Below are positions 23,459 to 32,488 of a DNA stretch of 38,257 nt, piece by piece. The position numbers and the translations under genes are program-made. The notes beneath the pieces are model-generated. The model was not told the origin of the DNA. It did no database searches and saw only the letters and a program-made list of their open reading frames with translations. Source of the DNA: Rhizobium leguminosarum bv. viciae USDA 2370 (GTDB taxonomy: Bacteria > Pseudomonadota > Alphaproteobacteria > Rhizobiales > Rhizobiaceae); NCBI RefSeq assembly GCF_002008365.1, contig NZ_MRDL01000027.1:550-38806 (forward strand). Reading direction: 5' to 3'. Each line of letters begins with the position of its first letter. Within the stretch, counting starts at the first letter, position 1.

Positions 23459-25003
23459 TCAATGCGTCAGGTCGAGCGCGGCAGTCAGGTCGCCCATCGG
23501 CGGCCGGTCGTTGTTGCGCAGCGCCTTGTCGCGGGCGACGATGCCGCGCAGCACCGGCAGATCGTAGCGCGCGGTGATGAAGCGGATGATCGACGTCGTG
23601 TCGTACTGCGTATGATCGACCATGCCGCCCTTGGCGAAGGGCGAGATGATGAAGGCCGGAATGCGGTTGCCCGGGCCCCAGCGATCGGCCTTCGGCGGCG
23701 CGACGTGATCCCAGAAGCCGCCATTCTCGTCATAGGTGACGATGACGAGCATATGGCCCCATTGCGGGCTCTTCTCCAGGTGGGAGACGACATCGGCAAG
23801 ATGCTGGTCACCGCTCGAAACATCGGCATAACCGCCATGTTCGTTGAGGTTGCCCTGCGGCTTGTAGAAGGAAACCGCCGGCAGCTTGCCGTCGTCGATA
23901 TCCCTAAGGAAGGCTTCACCGCCTAGGCCACCATCCCTCAGATGATCCGCACGCGCCTGGGTGCCGGGCGCGAAATTGGCGAAATAGTTGAACGGCTGGT
24001 GATGGAACTGGAAGTTCGGCACCGGGGTGGCATTCTTGCCGTCCAGGGCTGCCCGCCAGGCGCCGCTATACCAGGCCCAGCTGACGCCCTTCAGCGACAA
24101 CAGGTCGCCGATGGTGATTTCGTGCTGCGGCGGCAGCGTCGTTGCGGCCGCCGGATCGGCATAGGCCGCGTCACCATCCTTGGCCGGCGGATTGGCGCTC
24201 GGCTGGTAGGGCGGCTGCATGGTGTTGACGGCGTAGAAGTCAGGCGTCAGCGTGCCGTCGGAAACGAATTTCGGTGCGCCGTCCAGCGCCGACTTCGGGG
24301 CGTTCTCCGCCACGGTCAGCGAAGTGCCATCCGCATCCACCTTGGCGATGGTGGGCTTGGCCGGGCTCTTGTCGGCGTTGGGATAATAGGGCGTGCAGGC
24401 GCAGACCAGCGCGAAATGGTTGAGGAACGAACCGCCGAAGGCGCCCTGGAAGAAATTGTCGGCAATGACGTATTTCTTGGCGACCTGCCACATCGGCAGG
24501 ATGGAGCCGTCGTAATGGCCCATGACCAGGCTGCCGGAATCGGCCCAGGCGACGAACTTGTCGTTCTTGCCGCCGTCGATCTGCATCTGCTCCTGGTAGA
24601 AGCGATGCCAGAGGTCGCGGGTGATGACCGAAGGCGCCTCTGCGAAGCCCTGCGGATCGTCGATCGCGAAGGAGGCGTTGGCGAGATGGGCCGACTGCGC
24701 CTCGGTGACGGCAGGCGAGACACCCTTGGCGGTGAGGCCGCCCCAGGCCGGCGGCAGTTCGGACAGCGGCTGGCCGTCGCGGTCGAGCTGGCGTGCGCGA
24801 TCGGCAGTCGCGTTCGAGAGCCCATCGGCGCCGGGAAAGCTGCCGTAGAGATTATCGAAGCTACGGTTTTCGGCATAGATGACGACGACATTGTCGATCT
24901 TGTCGTAACCGGCCGGCGCCGCATGGGTTGCCGTCGCCACCGCAAACGGCACGATGGCCGATCCGGCGAGACAGATCGAATGGAGGAGTTTCAGTCTTTT
25001 CAC
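23459..25003 (-). CDS. Secreted phosphoesterase (AcpA acid phosphatase/phospholipase C superfamily)
   Basis: 514 residues with an N-terminal signal peptide (MKRLKLLHSICLAGSAIVPF, cleavage likely after ATHA). IDNVVVIYAENRSFDNLYG is the metal- and nucleophile-bearing opening of the superfamily. NEHGGYADV and VIVTYDENGGFWDHVAPP supply further metal ligands, and RIPAFIISPFAKGG is the typical end of the catalytic core. It probably hydrolyses phosphate esters or phospholipids in the periplasm. Overall it resembles AcpA-type acid phosphatases more than haemolytic phospholipase C, which has extra C-terminal domains not seen here. It is divergent from a di-heme peroxidase gene, 199 bases apart. Confidence 0.88.
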   Translation of the reverse strand: MKRLKLLHSICLAGSAIVPFAVATATHAAPAGYDKIDNVVVIYAENRSFDNLYGSFPGADGLSNATADRARQLDRDGQPLSELPPAWGGLTAKGVSPAVTEAQSAHLANASFAIDDPQGFAEAPSVITRDLWHRFYQEQMQIDGGKNDKFVAWADSGSLVMGHYDGSILPMWQVAKKYVIADNFFQGAFGGSFLNHFALVCACTPYYPNADKSPAKPTIAKVDADGTSLTVAENAPKSALDGAPKFVSDGTLTPDFYAVNTMQPPYQPSANPPAKDGDAAYADPAAATTLPPQHEITIGDLLSLKGVSWAWYSGAWRAALDGKNATPVPNFQFHHQPFNYFANFAPGTQARADHLRDGGLGGEAFLRDIDDGKLPAVSFYKPQGNLNEHGGYADVSSGDQHLADVVSHLEKSPQWGHMLVIVTYDENGGFWDHVAPPKADRWGPGNRIPAFIISPFAKGGMVDHTQYDTTSIIRFITARYDLPVLRGIVARDKALRNNDRPPMGDLTAALDLTH

Positions 25004-25202
25004 GGTGGTACCTCATGGCTAGGGGGGCGTTGGCTAGAGGGAGCGGAGAACGCTCGGGGGCCCTTCGACGCTATTCCGGCCATCTATCAACTTTGTGACA
25101 TCAGGGGTTGCCGTGATGCCGCAGGAGGATCGCCGTCATCAATTTGTTGCAGCGAGGTTCGATCATGGCGGAAACCAGTGCTAACTTATTGGAATCATTA
25201 CC

Positions 25203-26492
25203 ATGACGACGAGGATGATCTGGCTTGTGCGCTCCGGCCTGGCCGTCGGCATGGGTGCCGTGGCGCTTGGTCTTGCCATTCTTCCCCTGCGGCAAAGCAG
25301 CGCGGCGACCGCTGCAGGCGTTCATCCCGGACCGATGTCGCGCACTGACGCCTTCGCCCGGGCCGAAACGCTCACCGCACTTGGCCGCAAGATATTCTCA
25401 GATCCCTCACTGTCAGCCTCGGGGCTCCAGGCCTGCGCGTCCTGCCATGATCCGGCTCATGCCTTCGGCCCGGCATCGGCGACGCCAATCGAAATGGGCG
25501 GCGAACATCTGGACCAGCCGGGGCTGCGCGCCGTTCCGACGCTGCGTTACCTGCAATCGGTGCCTGCTTTCACCGAGCATTATTACGATTCCGAGGACGA
25601 GGGAGACGAAAGCGTCGACAACGGCCCGACGGGCGGCCTGACCTGGGACGGCCGGGTCGATCACGGCGCCGATCAGGCGAAGATCCCGCTGCTTTCGCCC
25701 TTCGAGATGGGCAACAGGGATGCGGCCGAGGTAGTGGCGAAGCTGCAGAAGGCCGCCTATGCCGACGATATCAAGGCGACATTCGGCGAGACGGTGTTCG
25801 ACAATCCTCAGGATGCCTTCGACGCCGCGGCCGAGGCGCTCGCCACCTTCGAACAGAGCGCCCCGGATTTCTATCCCTATTCCAGCCGCTACGATGCCTT
25901 TCTCGCCGGCAAGGCGACGCTGACAGCGCAGGAGCTGCGCGGGCGGCAGTTGTTCGAGGACCCGGCCAAGGGCAACTGTTCGAGCTGTCACTTAAGCGAA
26001 CCCGCCAATGACGGCGAGCCGCCGCAATTTTCCGATTTCGGCTTCCTCGGGCTCGCCGCACCCCGCAACATGGCGGTCCCGGCCAACAACGATCCCAACT
26101 ATCACGATCTCGGCCTTTGCGGCCCTCTGCGCACCGACTTTGCCGGGCGCAGCGAATATTGCGGTCTGTTCCGCACCCCGACGCTGCGCAATGTCGCGCT
26201 GAAGCAGAGCTTCTTCCACAACGGCTATTTCCACTCGCTGCGCGACGTCGTCTCCTTCTATGCGACGCGCGACAACGATCCCGGCCGTTGGTATCCGAAC
26301 AATTCAGATGGCACGGTTCGGAAATATGACGACCTGCCGCAGGCCTATTGGGATAACCTCAACCAGGATCCGCCCTTCGGCAGGAAGCCGGGCGACGCGC
26401 CTGCCCTCACCGATCCCGAAATCGACGACATCGTCGCTTTCCTCAAAACTCTGACCGATGCCGATCTGCAGCCCGAGGCGACCGGGCATTAG
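25203..26492 (+). CDS. Di-heme cytochrome c peroxidase (CcpA/MauG family)
   Basis: 429 residues. A signal peptide (about 1-37) is followed by two c-type heme sites: CASCH (Cys78, Cys81, His82) and CSSCH (Cys259, Cys262, His263). TPTLRNVALKQSFFHNGYF and LTDPEIDDIVAFLKTL are family segments. It is a periplasmic protein that either reduces hydrogen peroxide or performs MauG-like protein oxidation. An acidic insert (YYDSEDEGDESVDNG, about 130-145) is unusual and may bind Ca or a partner. It is divergent from the secreted phosphoesterase gene; the two may share control, which is inference. Confidence 0.9.
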   Translation: MTTRMIWLVRSGLAVGMGAVALGLAILPLRQSSAATAAGVHPGPMSRTDAFARAETLTALGRKIFSDPSLSASGLQACASCHDPAHAFGPASATPIEMGGEHLDQPGLRAVPTLRYLQSVPAFTEHYYDSEDEGDESVDNGPTGGLTWDGRVDHGADQAKIPLLSPFEMGNRDAAEVVAKLQKAAYADDIKATFGETVFDNPQDAFDAAAEALATFEQSAPDFYPYSSRYDAFLAGKATLTAQELRGRQLFEDPAKGNCSSCHLSEPANDGEPPQFSDFGFLGLAAPRNMAVPANNDPNYHDLGLCGPLRTDFAGRSEYCGLFRTPTLRNVALKQSFFHNGYFHSLRDVVSFYATRDNDPGRWYPNNSDGTVRKYDDLPQAYWDNLNQDPPFGRKPGDAPALTDPEIDDIVAFLKTLTDADLQPEATGH

Positions 26493-26575
26493 GACGCCTT
26501 GAATTTCAAGAAATGCCCAGGACCAATGACGTCTTTCTCAATAATAACAATCAAACCCGTCGAAGCATTCGCACT

Positions 26576-26604
26576 TGATGTATCATGATTTCAGATATAC
26601 ATCA
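26576..26604. promoter_or_regulatory. Inverted repeat upstream of the winged-helix regulator
   Basis: TGATGTAT (26576-26583), 13 bases, ATACATCA (26597-26604): a perfect 8-bp inverted repeat 23 bases before the preferred start. Likely an autoregulatory operator. Confidence 0.5.
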
Positions 26605-26626
26605 TTTCATCGGAAATAGTGGGGGA

Positions 26627-27553
26627 ATGATGGAACGCTCGTTTTTGACCATTGCCGCCGGCGAGAATAATGATGCGATACGCGCGCTTTCGGCGCCGGC
26701 GCGGCTGGAGATGCTCAAGCTGCTCTGCGCCAAGGGACCAATGAATATCAACGATATCGCGCGTGCCCTTTCTCTTCCTCAATCGACTGTCGCCACCGGG
26801 ATCCAGATTTTGGAAGACGCCCGGCTGGTCGATTCCCAGCTGACGAAGGCCCGGAAGGGAAACCAGAAGATCTGCTCGGCGATCTACAGCGAAATTCTGA
26901 TCAGCTTCGAGGAAAGTGCAGCCCAAAGGGCCAATAATATCATCGAAGTCGAGATGCCTGTGGGGCTCTACACCAGTTGCGACGTCCATGCGCCGTGCGG
27001 TCTTTGCTCCACCGAGAGCGTCATCGGCCCCCTCGATGTCCCCGACTATTTCCTCGATCCGCAGCGCATGCAGGCTGGGCTCGTCTGGTTCGGCCGGGGA
27101 TATGTGGAATATAAATTCCCCAACAACGCCAAGGTGTTGAACAAGGATATCCGCGCCATAGAGTTCTCGCTGGAGCTGTCGTCCGAGGTGCCGGGCACCA
27201 ATGCGGACTGGCCTTCGGATATAACGCTCTGGGTCAATGGAATGGCGATCGGAACCTGGACGTCCCCTGGCGATTACGGCGACAAGCGCGGCGCCTTCAC
27301 GCCGGCATGGTGGAAGCTCGAGGGCTCGCAATATGGGATGATGAAGACCTGGCGGATCTCCACGCGCGGCACCTTCATCGACGGTATGGCCGCCTCGAAT
27401 GTCACGCTCAGCGATCTCGCGCTTGCCCAGCATTCCTCCATCCGGCTCCGGGTCGGCATCGCAGAAAATGCCGGCCATACTGGCGGCGTCAATATTTTCG
27501 GTCGCGGCTTCGGAAATCACGGCCGCGATATCATCATGCGGCTACACGTCTGA
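26627..27553 (+). CDS. ArsR-type winged-helix regulator with a beta-sandwich sensor
   Basis: 308 residues. The N-terminal winged helix (about 15-85) has ALSAPARLEMLKLLC and INDIARALSLPQSTVATGIQ. A linker contains three cysteines (YTSCDVHAPCGLC). The rest (about 140-308) is beta-rich with many Trp and Gly, reminiscent of a carbohydrate-binding jelly roll, which is far longer than a normal ArsR protein of about 100 residues. It stands just upstream of an arabinofuranosidase-ABC importer operon and probably senses a sugar and controls that operon (inference). GGGGG lies just before ATG 26627; ATG 26630 is equally possible, while the upstream ATG 26585 lies inside the inverted repeat and lacks a ribosome-binding site. 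Confidence 0.82.
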   Translation: MMERSFLTIAAGENNDAIRALSAPARLEMLKLLCAKGPMNINDIARALSLPQSTVATGIQILEDARLVDSQLTKARKGNQKICSAIYSEILISFEESAAQRANNIIEVEMPVGLYTSCDVHAPCGLCSTESVIGPLDVPDYFLDPQRMQAGLVWFGRGYVEYKFPNNAKVLNKDIRAIEFSLELSSEVPGTNADWPSDITLWVNGMAIGTWTSPGDYGDKRGAFTPAWWKLEGSQYGMMKTWRISTRGTFIDGMAASNVTLSDLALAQHSSIRLRVGIAENAGHTGGVNIFGRGFGNHGRDIIMRLHV

Positions 27554-27688
27554 AAAATCAAAATCGGAAATCTTGATTTAAATATCACGATTCTTTCCAG
27601 TTGCGACGACCGATAAAGTCAGCCAAATAACTGTAAATAGACACTTTTTTCTGAAATCCCTATTAGTATGATTAAAGTCGCAACTTGG

Positions 27689-27714
27689 TTGACAGAACAA
27701 CATTCCTGATATCA
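27689..27714 (+). promoter_or_regulatory. Possible promoter/operator of the arabinofuranosidase operon
   Basis: TTGACA (27689-27694) is a consensus -35 box. The -10 region about 12-19 bases on holds the palindrome TGATATCA (27707-27714), whose ends match TGAT/ATCA sites at 26576 (TGATGTATCA) and near 27570. No clear -10 hexamer is seen, so regulator binding may be needed. Confidence 0.35.
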
Positions 27715-27763
27715 AGTTAGAGGCAAGAAAACAAAATATCTGATATATAAACGGGAGGATCCG

Positions 27764-29272
27764 TTGAAGACGAACGTTGTGGTTCACCGCGATTTCCGCA
27801 TCGCGACCATTGACTCCAGGCTCTACAGTTCATTTCTCGAGCATCTTGGCAGGGCGATCTACGGGGGCATTTATGAGCCCGGACACCCGACGGCCGATGA
27901 GGATGGATTCCGGCAGGATGTCCTCGATCTGGTGCGTGATCTTGACACGCCATACTGCCGCTATCCCGGCGGTAATTTCGTCTCGGCCTATAATTGGGAA
28001 GACGGCGTCGGGCCCCGTGCGGAGCGCCCGGTTCGCCTCGACCTTGCCTGGCGCACCCGCGAAGCCAACCAGATCGGCGTGAATGAATTCGTCGACTGGT
28101 GCAAGAAGGCGAACACCAAGCCGATGCTCGCCGTCAATCTCGGATCACGCGGCCTGGATGCAGCCCGCAATTTCCTCGAATATTGCAATCATCCGGGCGG
28201 CACCTACTGGTCGGATCTGCGCCGCAAGCACGGCTGGTCCAATCCGCACGATGTCAAATTGTGGTGCCTCGGCAACGAGATGGATGGTCCCTGGCAGGTC
28301 GGTCACAAGTCCGCCTACGAATATGGCCGGCTGGCGGATGAGACGGCGAAGGCCATGCGCGGCTTCGACAAGTCGCTCGAACTCGTGGTCTGCGGCTCGT
28401 CCAATTCCGATATGAAGACCTATCCGGAATGGGAGGCCCAGGTCCTCGAGCAGTGCTATGACAGCGCCGACCATATCTCGCTGCATATGTATTTTGCCAA
28501 CCGCGAGAAAAATACGCTTAACTATCTCGCCCGCGCGACGAAGCTCGATCGCTACATCACCACGATCGGCGGCGTGATCGACTACATCAAGGCGAAAAAA
28601 CGCTCGAAGAAGACGATCGGCATTTCCTTCGACGAATGGAATGTCTGGTATCATTCCAACCAGCAGGACAAGGAGATCCTGGCGCGCGACGAATGGCCGG
28701 ATGCGCCGCATCTCTTGGAAGACATCTACAATTTCGAAGACGTGCTGCAGGTCGGCGGCATCTTGAACACCTTCATCCGTCGCTCCGACCGCGTACGCAT
28801 CGCCTGCATCGCGCAGCTCGTCAACGTCATCGCCCCGATCATGACCGAGGACGGCGGCGCCGCCTGGCGCCAGACCATCTATTACCCCTTCTATTACGCC
28901 TCCAGATATGGCCGCGGCTCGGCACTGCAGCTGGTCGTCGATGGTCCGACCTATGACAGCGACGAGGAGAACGACGTTCCCTATCTCGACGTATCGGCAG
29001 TCCATTCCGAGGACGGCAAGACCCTGACCTTCTTTGCCGTCAATCGTCATCCGAGCGCGGCGCTCGATCTCGATGTGCGGCTGGAAGGTTTCACAAATGC
29101 CCGCGTGGTCGAGCAGGTGGAAATGACCCACGGTGATCTGGAAGCCGTCAACACGGCTGCGCGGCCGCAAACGGTCGCTCCGGTCAATGTCGAGAGTGGA
29201 AAGATTGAGGATGGACGGTTGCGGGCGGCGCTGAAGCCGCTGTCCTACAACGTCATCCGGCTGTCAGTGTGA
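27764..29272 (+). CDS. abfA: Alpha-L-arabinofuranosidase, GH51
   Basis: 502 residues, no signal peptide, hence cytoplasmic. FLEHLGRAIYGGIYEPGHPTA and DTPYCRYPGGNFVSAYNWED open the GH51 barrel. Acid/base Glu172 is in WCLGNEMDG and nucleophile Glu291 in SFDEWNVWY. The C-terminal beta domain ends KPLSYNVIRLSV. It releases arabinose from imported arabino-oligosaccharides. The start is TTG 27764 with GGGAGG at ideal spacing; no ATG lies near the domain start. It is first gene of an operon with the ABC importer and is preceded by its probable regulator. Confidence 0.93.
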   Translation: MKTNVVVHRDFRIATIDSRLYSSFLEHLGRAIYGGIYEPGHPTADEDGFRQDVLDLVRDLDTPYCRYPGGNFVSAYNWEDGVGPRAERPVRLDLAWRTREANQIGVNEFVDWCKKANTKPMLAVNLGSRGLDAARNFLEYCNHPGGTYWSDLRRKHGWSNPHDVKLWCLGNEMDGPWQVGHKSAYEYGRLADETAKAMRGFDKSLELVVCGSSNSDMKTYPEWEAQVLEQCYDSADHISLHMYFANREKNTLNYLARATKLDRYITTIGGVIDYIKAKKRSKKTIGISFDEWNVWYHSNQQDKEILARDEWPDAPHLLEDIYNFEDVLQVGGILNTFIRRSDRVRIACIAQLVNVIAPIMTEDGGAAWRQTIYYPFYYASRYGRGSALQLVVDGPTYDSDEENDVPYLDVSAVHSEDGKTLTFFAVNRHPSAALDLDVRLEGFTNARVVEQVEMTHGDLEAVNTAARPQTVAPVNVESGKIEDGRLRAALKPLSYNVIRLSV

Positions 29273-29463
29273 CAGCCGCCGCCGGGTAAGCCACGATTGG
29301 CCACCGGCTGAGATTTCGGCTCGCTGCGAGGAGGCAGGGAGCCGGAGGGATGGTTCGCCGAAGCTCTGGACCTTGAGTCCTGAGGCCTCTGCGAACCGAC
29401 AACCGCGACGTGCCCATGCGTGCCTTTGCGGCCGCCGGATCGTCGCTTTCTAGGGAGGAGTTC

Positions 29464-31368
29464 ATGCAACAGTGGAAGAGGCTCGCATTTGGCGTCGCGC
29501 TGGCCGCACTCGGCCTGACAGCGACGGCCAAGGCCGATGACTACACCTCCTTGCCGCGCAAGGAGACGCTCATCGTCGAAAATCCGGAAGGGACGATCAA
29601 AAATCCCGGCTGGTTCAACATCTGGGTCAATGGCGGCGGCGGCGTATCGACCGGCCTGCAGCAGCTGACCATGGATACGCTCTGGTATATCGATCCCGAA
29701 CAAGGGCTTGGCGGCGCGACCTGGGACAATTCGCTGGCTGCCGACAAGCCGCAATATAATGCCGACTTCACCGAGATGACCGTGAAACTGCGCAAGGGGC
29801 TCTTCTGGAGCGACGGCGTGGAGTTCACGGCAGACGACGTGGTCTACACCGTCAAGACGCAGATGGATCACCCCGGCATGGTCTGGAGTGCTGCCTTCTC
29901 GGTGCAGGTGGCAAGCGTCGAGGCGACCGACCCCTCGACTGTCGTGTTCAAGCTGAAGAAGCCCAATTCGCGCTTCCACGCCATTTTCACCGTTCGCTGG
30001 AACGGCGCCTGGATCATGCCCAAGCATGTCTTCGAAAAAGTCGAAGATCCGCTTCGTTATGACTTCGCCAATCCCGTCTCGCTCGGCGCATACAAGCTCA
30101 AGTCGTTTGATCCCCAGGGCAAATGGTATACCTGGGAGAAGCGTGACGACTGGCAACGGACCTCGCTTGCCCGCTTCGGCGAGCCGGCCCCGAAATACGT
30201 GACCTATACCGATCCCGGCCCGCCGGATAAGCGGACGATCGCCCAGCTCGAGCACAATCTCGATATCATCCACGACAATACGCCAGAGGGCATGTTCACC
30301 CTCAAGGAGAAATCCAAGTCGATCGAAACCTGGTTCCCGGGCTTCCCCTTCGCCCATCCGGATCCGACACTTCCGGCTGTCATTTTCAACACGCAGGATC
30401 CGCCATTTGACAACGCTGATGTACGCTGGGCGCTTGCCCTGCTGATCGACATCAAGGCGGTCGACATGGCGAGCTATCGCGGGGCAGCGACGCTTTCGGC
30501 GCTCGGCGTGCCGCCGACGGCGGCCACGATGAAGGACTATCAGGCGCCGATGCAGGATTGGCTGAAGAATTTCGAGATCGATACCGGCAAGAGCAAGATC
30601 AAGCCTTATGACCCGACGGTCGGGCAACAGATCGCCGATATTCTGCGCAAGCAGCCGAAGTTCAAGGACCAGATCCCGACCGACCCGCAGGCAATCAGCG
30701 GTGCCTTCGGCTATGGCTGGTGGAAACCGGATCCGAAGGCTGCCGGCGAACTGCTGGAGAAGGCAGGCTTCAAGAAATCCGGCGGCAAATGGCTGACCCC
30801 TGATGGACAGCCCTTCAAGATCCGGATGACGGTGGAAGGCGACACACGCTCGGTCTTCACCCGCGCCGGAACGCTGATCGCACAGCAATGGGCCGCATTC
30901 GGCATCGACGCCAAAGCCGTGCCGGCCGCGAAACTTTGGCAGGTGGCACTCCAGCCCGGCGATTTCCAGGTGGCGATTGCCTGGAGCGTCGAGACCTGGG
31001 GCGGCGATCCTGACCTGTCGTTCTTCCTCGACAGCTGGCACTCGCAGTTCGTGGCCAAGAAGGGTGACAATCAGCCGCCGCGCAACTGGCAGCGCTGGAG
31101 CAATCCGGAGCTCGACAAGATCATCGAAAGCATCCGCGGCATCAGCGCCGACGATCCGAAGGGCGTCGAACTCGGCAAGGATTATCTGAAGCTGGTCGCC
31201 CGCGAAATGCCGACGATCCCGCTGATGTCGTATAACGTCTTTACCTCGATGGATACGACCTATTGGACCGGCTATCCGACGATATCAGACCCCTATACCG
31301 ACCCAGTGCCGAATTGGGCAAACTCCAGGCTGATGATGGTCAAACTCAAGCCGGCACAACCGAAATAA
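29464..31368 (+). CDS. Periplasmic solute-binding protein, family 5 (Opp/Dpp type)
   Basis: 634 residues. A signal peptide (MQQWKRLAFGVALAALGL to about ATAKA) is followed by the two-lobed SBP_bac_5 fold: LWYIDPEQG, LRKGLFWSDGVEFTADDVVYT and the C-terminal DLSFFLDSWHS region. ATG 29464 has GGGAGGAG upstream and starts the signal peptide; the frame reaches back to 29410 without support. Family 5 proteins bind peptides, nickel or oligosaccharides. With a GH51 enzyme upstream and permeases downstream, an arabinose-containing oligosaccharide is the likely ligand. A stable hairpin follows the stop. Confidence 0.92.
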   Translation: MQQWKRLAFGVALAALGLTATAKADDYTSLPRKETLIVENPEGTIKNPGWFNIWVNGGGGVSTGLQQLTMDTLWYIDPEQGLGGATWDNSLAADKPQYNADFTEMTVKLRKGLFWSDGVEFTADDVVYTVKTQMDHPGMVWSAAFSVQVASVEATDPSTVVFKLKKPNSRFHAIFTVRWNGAWIMPKHVFEKVEDPLRYDFANPVSLGAYKLKSFDPQGKWYTWEKRDDWQRTSLARFGEPAPKYVTYTDPGPPDKRTIAQLEHNLDIIHDNTPEGMFTLKEKSKSIETWFPGFPFAHPDPTLPAVIFNTQDPPFDNADVRWALALLIDIKAVDMASYRGAATLSALGVPPTAATMKDYQAPMQDWLKNFEIDTGKSKIKPYDPTVGQQIADILRKQPKFKDQIPTDPQAISGAFGYGWWKPDPKAAGELLEKAGFKKSGGKWLTPDGQPFKIRMTVEGDTRSVFTRAGTLIAQQWAAFGIDAKAVPAAKLWQVALQPGDFQVAIAWSVETWGGDPDLSFFLDSWHSQFVAKKGDNQPPRNWQRWSNPELDKIIESIRGISADDPKGVELGKDYLKLVAREMPTIPLMSYNVFTSMDTTYWTGYPTISDPYTDPVPNWANSRLMMVKLKPAQPK

Positions 31369-31378
31369 TCCTCCCAAC

Positions 31379-31403
31379 GCCGGCGCGAGTGTTGCGCGCC
31401 GGC
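31379..31403 (+). terminator. Intercistronic hairpin between binding protein and permease
   Basis: GCCGGCGCG (31379-31387) and CGCGCCGGC (31395-31403) form a perfect 9-bp stem, 10 bases after the binding-protein stop and without a T run. Such hairpins commonly protect the upstream message so that binding protein is made in excess of permease. Confidence 0.6.
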
Positions 31404-31480
31404 CCCCTATCGACGGGCATGTGGCATGTCCGTCGATCCTTTCCTGTCGATGAAGGGAACCAGAGAGGAACCACTGCCCT

Positions 31481-32485
31481 ATGACGTCTTATCTGCTCTT
31501 TGTGCTGAAGCGGTTCGGTCAGTTTCTGCTCGTCGTATTTCTTGGCGTGACCATCACATTCTTCGTCACCCACCTGACCCCGATCGATCCGGTCGAAGAA
31601 AGCATAGGCGCCATCACGCAGATGGGGCAGTCCGATCCCAATGCGATCGAACTGATGCGCCAGTCGCTTCGCGAGCTTTACGGAATGGAGGGCTCGATCT
31701 GGCAGCAATACCTGCATTTCTGGCTTCGGCTTGCGACCGGTGATCTCGGTCCCTCGCTATCGGCTTTTCCCACACCCGTTTCCACTATCATCCTGCGGTC
31801 CCTGCCCTGGACCATCGGGCTGATGACGATGTCGACCCTGATCACTTTCGTGCTCGGCAATGCGATCGGCGCGCTCGCCGGCTATTACCGGAAGAATATG
31901 GTGATGAAGGCCGTCAGCCTCGTCTTCATCGCGCTGCTTCCCATTCCCTATTATATTCTCGCCTTCGTGCTTCTGATTGTGTTCGGCTATCTCTGGCCGG
32001 TGCTGCCGATCAATGGCGGCTACGAGATGAACGCCAATCTGGACCTCTCCTTCGCCCTGGTCCTCGATATACTGAAGCACTCCATCCTGCCGGCCTTTTC
32101 TCTCATCCTTGTGGGAACCGGCAGTTGGCTGATCGGGATGCGCGCCCTCGTATCCAACATCATCACCGAGGATTATGTCGTCTTCGCCGAACTCGGCGGC
32201 GTTCCCAAACGGAAAATTCTCCGCTCCTACATCTCCCGCAATGCCATGGTGCCGCAATTTACCGGGCTTGCCATGTCGCTCGGCGCGATCTTCAACGGCA
32301 CGGTCATTACCGAAATCGTCTTCGGCTATCCGGGCATCGGCAACCTGCTGATCGAAGCGGTGCATGCCGGCGATTACAGCCTGGTGCTCGGCCTCAGTGC
32401 ATTGTCGATCGTCGGCGTTGCCGCGGCCGTGTTCATCATCGACATTCTGAGCCCGCTGATCGATCCGCGTATCAAGGTGGAATAG
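31481..32485 (+). CDS. ABC transporter permease, DppB/OppB type
   Basis: 334 residues. One N-terminal membrane helix (FGQFLLVVFLGVTITFFV) is followed by a large periplasmic loop and about five further helices. The EAA loop appears as DYVVFAELGGVPKRKILRSY with IARNAM-like SRNAMVPQ, then GTVITEIVFGYPGIG. This is the first of two inner-membrane subunits of the importer. An AGAGAGGAA box lies upstream of the ATG. The next permease starts 3 bases after the stop. Confidence 0.93.
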   Translation: MTSYLLFVLKRFGQFLLVVFLGVTITFFVTHLTPIDPVEESIGAITQMGQSDPNAIELMRQSLRELYGMEGSIWQQYLHFWLRLATGDLGPSLSAFPTPVSTIILRSLPWTIGLMTMSTLITFVLGNAIGALAGYYRKNMVMKAVSLVFIALLPIPYYILAFVLLIVFGYLWPVLPINGGYEMNANLDLSFALVLDILKHSILPAFSLILVGTGSWLIGMRALVSNIITEDYVVFAELGGVPKRKILRSYISRNAMVPQFTGLAMSLGAIFNGTVITEIVFGYPGIGNLLIEAVHAGDYSLVLGLSALSIVGVAAAVFIIDILSPLIDPRIKVE

Positions 32486-32488
32486 AAC

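Noticed and set aside
23942..25348. A 468-codon plus-strand frame opposite the phosphoesterase gene
   Set aside because: It is the antisense shadow of a clear secreted enzyme with signal peptide and motifs; the frame itself has no recognisable domain.
29245..31041. A 598-codon minus-strand frame opposite the binding-protein gene
   Set aside because: Shadow of a family 5 binding protein; high-GC codon bias leaves the antisense frame open.
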